Shown here: positions 7,516 to 13,579 of the stretch, piece after piece
Layout of the letters: every line of letters begins with the position of its first letter
Numbering within the stretch: position 1 is the stretch's first letter
NCBI GenBank assembly: GCA_964610765.1
Contig: CAZSWS010000071.1
Span: 1-13,579, forward strand
Direction of reading: 5' to 3'
DNA from: CAZSWS01 sp964610765
Lineage (GTDB): Bacteria; Bacteroidota; Bacteroidia; Bacteroidales; Tannerellaceae
DNA: 13,579 bases
Position numbers and translations under genes: made by a program
Notes under the pieces: generated by a model
What the model was told of the DNA's origin: nothing
What the model saw: the letters and a program-made list of their open reading frames with translations, nothing else
Database searches by the model: none

Positions 7516-8700
7516 TCAGCCGAATCGGAAAGTAAAATCATTCTTCCCCCTAAAAACACGATATACCTGAATGTAGAGTTCAAATATGGGCAAGTATATC
7601 TCCATAAACGGTAGCGTCCAAACATTGAATTTCTGCCCAAAAGCTGTTGAAAACTTTTTCAGCACCAACGAAGCTGCCAGCCAGCGAATCAAAATAAACA
7701 AAACGGCACCGCCTCCTAAAAGCCACTGTTCATGAATAAACCCATAAATCGCCGTAAACAGTGCAGCTACCCAGAATAAGAAACGAGTAAGCACTTCCAA
7801 TCGATAGTAAAAAGTCTGCCCTCCACGATAAAATCCGCGAGTGGCCGCCCGAGATACTTTCATCTCTTTCCATACTTTAAAACGACTATAAGGCATAATC
7901 ACAGTAGCACCTTCCGGTTCTAAAAGCACTTCGGTATTTTGAGAATCAGCTGTTTCATTCACAAACAAATCATCTTCACCCGCATGTAAATTGAGTGATT
8001 GAGAATAGCCTTTATTGCCGAAAAACAATGACTTAAAATAAGACAAATTAGAGCCATACGCCATAAACGGGCGGTTGCATAAGGCAGACGACATCATGCG
8101 TAGGTTACTCATGATGGTGTCATAACCGGCTAATTGATGAAACAAGCCTTTGGATGATTCATACGTAGAATAACCAATAACAATCTCGGTATTGGCATGG
8201 TAAGATTTCATGACGGATGCTATCCATTCATTACTAGCCGGACGACAATTTACCTCCGTAAATAACAAACGATCATACTTTGCTGCTTTAATACCTACCG
8301 TCATAGCCAACTTCTTACGACTCAAATATCGAGCCTCTTCGGGAATAAACGTATGATATAAGTTAGCATATTTCAACTCGAAGTTCTTTAGAACCTGCTC
8401 ACTTTCATCCGTTGAACCATCATTCACAACAATGACCTCAAATTCGGGATAATGCTGATTTAAAATAAGCGGGAGGTTCTCTGAAAGGTTCTCCGACTCG
8501 TTTTTGACGTATATAATAATTGAAACAGGAGGTAGCTCACTATCTAACAATTCGTCATCCGGTTTCCTTCTTTTTTTCTTCAATCGCCTATAAGGACGTC
8601 TAAAGTCTATCAGATAAAAAGTAAGTTGTATAAGAAATAATACAAAAACAATACCTATCAAGACTAACTCGAACGGTTGAAAAACAAATAATTGAGCCAT
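7516..8700 (-). CDS. Membrane-anchored family 2 glycosyltransferase
   Basis: This 394-residue processive-like or lipid-linked GT2 enzyme has an N-terminal membrane segment (about 10-33), a basic linker (RRLKKKRRK) and a cytoplasmic GT-A domain. SIIIYVKNE lies at 60-68, EVIVVNDGSTDES at 88-100, and AGEDDLFVNE at 240-249, with E242/D243 as the likely catalytic acids. KVWKEMKVSRAATRGFYRGG (275-294) sits where BcsA/NodC-like enzymes carry the acceptor Q/R-x-x-R-W type motif. Two or three membrane segments follow (about 304-322, 326-348 and possibly 362-380). The usual TDADC acidic motif reads TEVNC at 148-152, a notable substitution. It is expressed alone from its own promoter, and its stop converges on the ABC permease gene 8 bases away. 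It probably builds a cell-envelope polysaccharide or glycolipid. The sugar is unknown. Confidence 0.85.
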   Translation of the reverse strand: MAQLFVFQPFELVLIGIVFVLFLIQLTFYLIDFRRPYRRLKKKRRKPDDELLDSELPPVSIIIYVKNESENLSENLPLILNQHYPEFEVIVVNDGSTDESEQVLKNFELKYANLYHTFIPEEARYLSRKKLAMTVGIKAAKYDRLLFTEVNCRPASNEWIASVMKSYHANTEIVIGYSTYESSKGLFHQLAGYDTIMSNLRMMSSALCNRPFMAYGSNLSYFKSLFFGNKGYSQSLNLHAGEDDLFVNETADSQNTEVLLEPEGATVIMPYSRFKVWKEMKVSRAATRGFYRGGQTFYYRLEVLTRFLFWVAALFTAIYGFIHEQWLLGGGAVLFILIRWLAASLVLKKFSTAFGQKFNVWTLPFMEIYLPIFELYIQVYRVFRGKNDFTFRFG

Positions 8701-8720
8701 AAGTTAATTTTTAGCAACTA

Positions 8721-8752
8721 CAAAAGTAGACATTTTGCTCTTAAAAGAACAA
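8721..8752 (-). promoter_or_regulatory. Bacteroidetes-type promoter for the membrane GT2 gene
   Basis: On the - strand TTG (8752-8750), a 21-base spacer and TACTTTTG (8728-8721) match the Bacteroidetes -33/-7 consensus. The -7 box lies only 20 bases before the ATG ending at 8700, so the leader would be very short, which supports that start codon. Confidence 0.65.
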
Positions 8753-8976
8753 TGTAGCCTGGCTAAATACATTTTTAACGTTTTCAGCACCCACTTTCTA
8801 ACATCCCTCCTCTCTTAAGCATACTGAGGTGAAAAAATTGATAGTTATACCCGGCTTTATCATTCATATTCACAAGCAAGCAGCCATTAAAACGACAATT
8901 AGATACTAATCTAAAATACAACTAATTCATTTTGCTTATTTTCAAATAAAAAACAATCAATAAGACAGCGAAGCCA
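8753..8976. other. Divergent intergenic region with a short inverted repeat, no gene seen
   Basis: This AT-rich stretch lies between the divergent promoters of the GT2 gene and dapL. No convincing coding frame, tRNA or terminator is visible. It contains TTAGAT-ACTA-ATCTAA (8899-8914), a 6-bp inverted repeat with a 4-base loop that also overlaps ATTAG-ATA-CTAAT. The repeat is roughly 60 bases upstream of the dapL -33 box and could be an operator, or chance in AT-rich DNA. Confidence 0.45.
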
Positions 8977-9006
8977 TTGCTATAAGCGCAAAAAGATATA
9001 TCTTTG
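8977..9006 (+). promoter_or_regulatory. Bacteroidetes-type promoter for the dapL-asnA-glnN cluster
   Basis: TTG (8977-8979), a 19-base spacer and TATCTTTG (8999-9006) match the -33 and TAnnTTTG -7 elements. Transcription would start near 9013, leaving a leader of about 56 bases before the ATG at 9069. No comparable promoter is visible before asnA or glnN, so this may drive all three genes. Confidence 0.7.
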
Positions 9007-9068
9007 TGTGGAAAAAACATAAACCGTTTTTCGCCTAAAACTAAAAACAAAAGAAAATATGTGATGCT

Positions 9069-10298
9069 ATGGCTTTAGTTAATGAAAACTTCTTAAACCT
9101 TCCTACCGATTATCTGTTTTCAGAAATAGCCAAAAGAGTTAACTCATATCGGGTTACACAACCTAAAAAAAAGATTATAGACTTAGGCATAGCCGATGTC
9201 ACCCACCCTATCCCTTCGGTTATTATTGAAGCTATGCATAAAGCTGTAGAAGAGTTAGCACATGCAGAAAGTTTTCGAGGCTATTCACCTGAACAAGGGT
9301 ACTCATTCTTAAAAGATGCAATTATAAAACACGACTACGCATCCCGAGGTGTTAATATAGAAGGAAGTGAAATATTCATCAATGATGGAGCTAAAAGTGA
9401 CACCGGAAATATTGGTGACATTCTCAGTCAAGATAATTGCGTAGGGGTGATTGATCCGGTATATCCCGTGTATATTGATACAAGTGTGATGGATGGAAGA
9501 GCCGGAGTTATGGAAGAAGGGAGATGGAGTAACATCGTTTACATCCCTTGCACAGCCGAAAACGACTTCATCCCAGAGCTACCACCCAATAAGGTTGATA
9601 TTTTATATCTCTGCTATCCCAATAATCCTACAGGTACAGTGCTCACAAAAAAAGAGCTTAAGAAATGGGTCGATTACGCCTTAGCTAACAATGTCTTAAT
9701 CTTATTTGATGCAACCTACGAAGCTTTTATTCAAGGTCCGGGCATTCCACACTCTATTTATGAAATCAGAGGAGCTAAAAAAGTGGCTATAGAGTTTAGA
9801 AGCTATTCGAAAACTTTAGGATTCACCGGCGTGCGTTGCGGATATACCATTGTTCCTAAAGAGCTAAACGGTTTTACCAGAAACAGCAAAGAAGTCAAGT
9901 TAAACCAGTTATGGAGACGCAGACAAAGCACCAAATTTAACGGGACCAGCTACATCGCTCAACGTGGGGCCGAAGCAAGCTATACTCCTAAAGGTGCTGC
10001 ACAAGTTAAAGAACTGATTAATTACTATATAACCAATGCCAAACTACTAAAAAGTGGCTTTGAGTATTCCGGACTAAAAGTGTATGGAGGAGAACATGCT
10101 CCTTACTTGTGGGTTAAGGCCCCTAGAGGCATGTCTTCTTTGAAATTTTTCGATAATGCACTCTACGAATATAGCCTAGTAGGTAGTCCGGGAGTTGGCT
10201 TTGGTCCTAATGGTGAAGGATATTTAAGATTTACAGCATTTAGTAGCCGCGAAAATATACTCGAAGCTATCCATAGACTAAAACGTAATAAACATTGA
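9069..10298 (+). CDS. dapL: LL-diaminopimelate aminotransferase
   Basis: DapL converts tetrahydrodipicolinate directly to LL-2,6-diaminopimelate using glutamate as amino donor, bypassing the succinylase and acetylase routes. The product feeds lysine and, after DapF epimerisation, peptidoglycan. The 409-residue length fits the family. Diagnostic features are the start (NLPTDYLFSEIAKRV), DLGIADVTHPIP, RGYSPEQGYSFLKDAI, and FINDGAKSDTGNI, the DapL version of the PLP-phosphate loop. CYPNNPTGT (182-190) has N186 at the cofactor ring, and SYSKTLGFTGVRCGY has the Schiff-base lysine at K248. It is cytoplasmic and the first gene after the promoter at 8977-9006. No dapF is adjacent in this window. AsnA follows after 94 bases on the same strand, and cotranscription is likely but not proven. 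The identification is firm. Confidence 0.95.
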   Translation: MALVNENFLNLPTDYLFSEIAKRVNSYRVTQPKKKIIDLGIADVTHPIPSVIIEAMHKAVEELAHAESFRGYSPEQGYSFLKDAIIKHDYASRGVNIEGSEIFINDGAKSDTGNIGDILSQDNCVGVIDPVYPVYIDTSVMDGRAGVMEEGRWSNIVYIPCTAENDFIPELPPNKVDILYLCYPNNPTGTVLTKKELKKWVDYALANNVLILFDATYEAFIQGPGIPHSIYEIRGAKKVAIEFRSYSKTLGFTGVRCGYTIVPKELNGFTRNSKEVKLNQLWRRRQSTKFNGTSYIAQRGAEASYTPKGAAQVKELINYYITNAKLLKSGFEYSGLKVYGGEHAPYLWVKAPRGMSSLKFFDNALYEYSLVGSPGVGFGPNGEGYLRFTAFSSRENILEAIHRLKRNKH

Positions 10299-10392
10299 AA
10301 AAGCTTTATGAGCATAGTCTAACATACAAGCGCTTGCTTAAAGAGATTACTAACCCCTTATCAAATAATCAAAACAAAACTTTAATACAAAT
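10299..10392. other. dapL-asnA intergenic spacer
   Basis: This is 94 bases between dapL and asnA. No TAnnTTTG promoter box or stem-loop terminator is visible. A 10-base perfect palindrome, CAAGCGCTTG, lies at 10327-10336, but it is too short to assign a role. The absence of signals favours readthrough from the dapL promoter. Confidence 0.5.
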
Positions 10393-11427
10393 ATGCCTTT
10401 AATAATTCCTACAAAATATAAGCCGAAGTTGCTGACAGAAACAACCGAAGTTGCCATTCAAATGTTAAAAAGAGAGTTTCAATCCAAACTGTCCAAATCA
10501 TTAGACTTAAGAAGAGTTACTGCTCCTCTTTTTGTCCTAAGCGGAACAGGTATTAATGACGACTTGAATGGTGTGGAGCGTGCAGTTAACTTTCCGGTGA
10601 AAGATATGGGCAACCGGACGGCAGAAGTAGTTCATTCCCTAGCGAAATGGAAACGAATCAAACTAGGAGCTTATGATATCCCCCCGGGCTTTGGTTTATA
10701 CACTGACATGAATGCTATTCGCAGCGATGAAGAGCTAGACAACTTGCATTCACTCTATGTAGACCAATGGGATTGGGAAATGACGATACGTCCGGAAGAC
10801 AGAAACCTCTACACCTTAAAAAAGGTAGTCCGAATGATTTATAAAACTATGAAGGAAATAGAGGCATTGGTATACCGAAACTTCCCCCATATCACACCCA
10901 CCTTACCGGATAAAATCACCTTTATTCAAGCAGAAGAGCTGCTTTTGAGATATCCGGGGCTTACCCCTAAAGAAAGGGAACATGAAATAGCCAAGCAATA
11001 CGGTGCGGTGTTTATCATCGGAATCGGGGCTAAACTATCCAATGGTGAGCCTCACGATGGCAGAGCACCAGACTATGACGACTGGAGTACGCCCAATGAC
11101 GATGGCTATTTAGGTCTTAATGGCGATATCATTCTTTGGAACAACATACTGAACTGTGCCTTTGAGTTGTCCTCTATGGGGATTAGAGTAGATAAAAAAG
11201 CGCTAATCAACCAATTAAATATTGCCGGATGTCCTGAACGAGTAGAGCTGGATTTTCACAGAATGCTAGTCAACAACTCCCTGCCTGAATCAATCGGAGG
11301 AGGCATCGGACAAAGTCGTTTATGTATGTTTTTCCTTCAAAAAGCACATATAGGTGAAGTACAAGCATCTATCTGGCCCGAAGAACAAGTCAAGAAGTGT
11401 GAAGAGCACAATATATATTTACTATAA
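10393..11427 (+). CDS. asnA: Aspartate--ammonia ligase (asparagine synthetase A)
   Basis: AsnA makes asparagine from aspartate and free ammonium, with ATP cleaved to AMP and pyrophosphate. Its fold is that of a class II aminoacyl-tRNA synthetase catalytic core. At 344 residues it is near the family norm of about 330-345. Diagnostic motifs are VLSGTGINDDLNGVERAV (S50 onward), KDMGNRTAEVVHSLAKWKR (from about 70), GLYTDMNAIR, YVDQWDWE, DYDDWSTPNDD (227-237), LNGDIILWN, and the C-terminal class II motif-3-like GGGIGQSRL (302-310), whose arginine binds ATP. It is cytoplasmic. It lies between dapL and glnN, with only 24 bases to glnN, so an ammonium-assimilation operon is likely. The enzyme uses ammonia rather than glutamine, which fits the neighbouring glutamine synthetase. 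Confidence 0.95.
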   Translation: MPLIIPTKYKPKLLTETTEVAIQMLKREFQSKLSKSLDLRRVTAPLFVLSGTGINDDLNGVERAVNFPVKDMGNRTAEVVHSLAKWKRIKLGAYDIPPGFGLYTDMNAIRSDEELDNLHSLYVDQWDWEMTIRPEDRNLYTLKKVVRMIYKTMKEIEALVYRNFPHITPTLPDKITFIQAEELLLRYPGLTPKEREHEIAKQYGAVFIIGIGAKLSNGEPHDGRAPDYDDWSTPNDDGYLGLNGDIILWNNILNCAFELSSMGIRVDKKALINQLNIAGCPERVELDFHRMLVNNSLPESIGGGIGQSRLCMFFLQKAHIGEVQASIWPEEQVKKCEEHNIYLL

Positions 11428-11451
11428 AAACAAACTAAGCAAACAACCTAT

Positions 11452-13579
11452 ATGTCGAATTTAAGGTTTAAAGTTGTAGAATCAGCTTTTAGAAAAAAAG
11501 CAATCCCATTTAATATTCCCAAAGAACGTCCTACAGAATATTTTGCATCGTTCGTATTTGACAGGCAAAAAATGTTCAAATACCTTCCGGCTAAAATATA
11601 TGCTGAGATGATTGAGGTGATGGATCATGAAAAGCCTCTTACTATACATCTGGCTAATGCCGTGGCTCAGGGAATGAAAGAATGGGCTACTCAGCATGGT
11701 GTTACCCATTACACACACTGGTTTCATCCGCTCACAGAGGGAACAGCTGAAAAACACGACTCTTTCATTGAATACGACAAAAAAGGAGGAATCATAGAAG
11801 AATTCTCCGGAAAGCTTCTTATCCAGCAAGAGCCGGATGCTTCAAGCTTTCCAAACGGAGGAATCCGCAACACGTTTGAAGCTAGAGGATATTCAGCTTG
11901 GGACCCTTCTTCGCCTGCTTTTATTGAAGAAGACACCCTATGTATTCCAACCATATTTATTGCCTATACAGGCGAGTCACTTGACTACAAACTACCGCTA
12001 CTCAAATCGCTTAACGCACTCAATAAAGCTGCGACCGAAGTATGTCATTATTTTGACCCTAAGATTGAGAAGGTTATTACTAATTTAGGATGGGAACAAG
12101 AGTACTTTTTGGTCGATGAGGAGTTATATGCCGCCCGTCCGGACCTGCTTCTTACCGGAAGAACACTGATGGGACACGAGAGTAGCAAAAATCAACAATT
12201 AGAAGATCACTACTTTGGAGCTATTCCCACACGGGTCTTGTCGTTCATGCAGTACCTGGAAGTTGAAGCTCTTAAGCGAGGTATTCCTTTAAAGACCCGG
12301 CATAACGAAGCCGCTCCCAATCAGTTTGAATTAGCTCCCATATATGGCGAATGCAATTTGGCAAACGATCAAAACCAACTACTCATGTCGTTGATGCGTG
12401 AAGTTGCCAGGTTACATGGTTTTCGCGTATTACTGCACGAAAAACCTTTCAAAGGCATCAATGGTTCTGGAAAGCATAACAACTGGTCGTTAGAAACAAA
12501 TACCGGTATAGAACTCATGGCTCCCGGTAAAACTCCTGAGCAAAACTTACGCTTTATCACCTTTGTTGTCAACACACTAAAAGCCGTACATCGTCATAAT
12601 GCGCTGCTAAAGGGAAGCATCTCTTCAGCTACGAATATTCATAGACTGGGTGCTAGTGAAGCCCCTCCTGCCATCATTTCTTGTTTCTTAGGTACACAAA
12701 TATCCGGCATCTTAGATGAAATAGAAAACACGGATGCAAAAGACTTTATTATTGAAAGCAAGCATGGTTTAAAGTTAGAAATTCCTATCATTCCGGACTT
12801 ATTGATAGACAACACAGACCGTAATCGCACATCACCTTTTGCATTTACCGGCAATCGGTTTGAATTCAGAGCCGTAGGTTCATCAGCTAATTGCGCTGCT
12901 TCTTTACTGGTACTCAATACAGCCGTTGCTGAACAACTGATTATATTCAAAAAGGAGGTAGATGCATTAATTGCTATCGGGACTAAGCCCTTTGAGGCCA
13001 TACTGGAAGTGATTAGAAAAGACATTAAAGAATCCAAAAACATTCGCTTCGAAGGCAACGGATATAGTGATGAATGGAAAGAAGAAGCGAAACGAAGAGG
13101 GTTGGATTGCGAAACAAGTGTTCCCCTTATCTTTGACTCTTATCTTTCTGATTCGAGCATCAAACTGTTTGAATCAACCGGTGTCATGAACCGCAAAGAA
13201 CTAGAAGCACGCAACGAAGTCAAGTGGGATATGTATACAAAGAAAGTACAAATAGAAGCGCGTGTTTTAGGCGATATAGCTATGAATCATATCATCCCCG
13301 TAGCTACTAAATATCAATCACAGCTGATTGACAATGCATATAAAATGAAATCTCTCTTCTCGGAAGAAAAGGCTTCTCGCCTGTCAGCGAAGAATTTAGA
13401 AATCATCGAAGACATCGCTGAACATATTATGCTACTGAAAGAACTGGTTGACCAAATGGTTGAATCAAGAAAAATAGCCAATATCATCCCAAGCGAACGG
13501 GAAAAAGCCATAGCATATCACGATACGGTATTTCCAATGCTTGACCAAATTCGTTATCATGTTGACAAGCTGGAACTAA
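11452..13579 (+). CDS. glnN: Type III glutamine synthetase (3' end beyond the window)
   Basis: GlnN condenses glutamate with ammonium and ATP to give glutamine. Type III enzymes are about 730 residues, much larger than types I and II, and are common in Bacteroidetes. The frame is open from the ATG at 11452 to the window edge, giving 709 complete codons, so about 20 residues are missing. Type III landmarks include VTHYTHWFHPLT and GTAEKHD (about 84-103), GKLLIQQEPDASSFPNGG (about 120-137), and TFEARGYSAWD. WEQEYF (214-219) holds metal-binding glutamates. HNEAAPNQFELAP lies at 284-296, the HEKPFKGINGSGKHNNWS segment (329-346) has the ATP and glutamate contacts, and NRTSPFAFTGNRFEFR is at 458-473. 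It begins 24 bases after asnA and has no promoter of its own. It is cytoplasmic. Bacteroides species can carry more than one GSIII, so this may be a paralogue. Confidence 0.95.
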   Translation, partial: MSNLRFKVVESAFRKKAIPFNIPKERPTEYFASFVFDRQKMFKYLPAKIYAEMIEVMDHEKPLTIHLANAVAQGMKEWATQHGVTHYTHWFHPLTEGTAEKHDSFIEYDKKGGIIEEFSGKLLIQQEPDASSFPNGGIRNTFEARGYSAWDPSSPAFIEEDTLCIPTIFIAYTGESLDYKLPLLKSLNALNKAATEVCHYFDPKIEKVITNLGWEQEYFLVDEELYAARPDLLLTGRTLMGHESSKNQQLEDHYFGAIPTRVLSFMQYLEVEALKRGIPLKTRHNEAAPNQFELAPIYGECNLANDQNQLLMSLMREVARLHGFRVLLHEKPFKGINGSGKHNNWSLETNTGIELMAPGKTPEQNLRFITFVVNTLKAVHRHNALLKGSISSATNIHRLGASEAPPAIISCFLGTQISGILDEIENTDAKDFIIESKHGLKLEIPIIPDLLIDNTDRNRTSPFAFTGNRFEFRAVGSSANCAASLLVLNTAVAEQLIIFKKEVDALIAIGTKPFEAILEVIRKDIKESKNIRFEGNGYSDEWKEEAKRRGLDCETSVPLIFDSYLSDSSIKLFESTGVMNRKELEARNEVKWDMYTKKVQIEARVLGDIAMNHIIPVATKYQSQLIDNAYKMKSLFSEEKASRLSAKNLEIIEDIAEHIMLLKELVDQMVESRKIANIIPSEREKAIAYHDTVFPMLDQIRYHVDKLEL

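Noticed and set aside
10327..10336. Perfect palindrome CAAGCGCTTG as an operator before asnA
   Set aside because: A 10-base palindrome is expected several times by chance in a window of this size, and there is no adjacent promoter box.
12639..13058. 139-codon open frame antisense to glnN
   Set aside because: It lies entirely within conserved glutamine synthetase coding sequence and has no recognisable protein features.
1..13579. Mobile elements, CRISPR arrays, defence systems, tRNA or rRNA genes
   Set aside because: I saw no transposase, integrase, regularly spaced repeats, toxin-antitoxin pair, or RNA gene signatures on either strand.

Overview
The window reads as a moderately AT-rich chromosomal segment from a member of the Bacteroidales, most likely Bacteroides or a close relative. 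Three lines of evidence support this. First, start codons lack clear Shine-Dalgarno sites, and six transcription units are preceded by the Bacteroidetes -7 box TAnnTTTG, mostly with a TTG box 19-21 bp further upstream. Second, several proteins belong to types typical of this group: DapL, type III glutamine synthetase, AsnA, a DUF4254 protein beside a GT9 enzyme, and a Kdo-kinase-like protein. Third, the genes are tightly packed, and no mobile element, CRISPR array, rRNA or tRNA is visible.

Region 1 (1-3895) is an envelope glycan block, probably for the lipopolysaccharide (LPS) or lipooligosaccharide core. On the + strand a small GT-A glycosyltransferase (57-773) overlaps by 4 bases a GT2 glycosyltransferase (770 onward). 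The GT2 frame runs without a stop into the N-terminus of a Kdo/LPS-kinase-like domain. A run of 100 Ns (1759-1858) interrupts this gene, and the C-terminus of the same kinase type appears after the gap, ending at 2025. Converging on it from the - strand is a two-gene operon: a DUF4254 protein (3819-3205), then a GT9 heptosyltransferase-like enzyme (3202-2174).

Region 2 (3820-7507) starts with a divergent promoter region. It is followed by a YitT-family membrane protein (4043-4942), then a coupled pair: a class I/II PLP aminotransferase (5054-6256) and a LolC/E-like FtsX-domain ABC permease (6260-7507). A membrane-anchored GT2 glycosyltransferase (8700-7516, - strand) converges on the permease with only 8 bp between the stop codons.

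Region 3 (8701-13579) starts with a 368-bp divergent intergenic region and then holds a nitrogen-assimilation block on the + strand. It contains LL-diaminopimelate aminotransferase (dapL), ammonia-dependent asparagine synthetase (asnA) and type III glutamine synthetase (glnN). The glnN gene runs off the window about 20 codons before its expected end. The genes plausibly work together: GlnN and AsnA fix ammonium into glutamine and asparagine, and DapL uses glutamate nitrogen to make LL-diaminopimelate for lysine and peptidoglycan.

I see no clearly undescribed system. The most unusual points are the apparent GT2-Kdo kinase fusion across the gap, the DUF4254-GT9 pair, and the altered acidic motif in the 394-residue GT2 enzyme.
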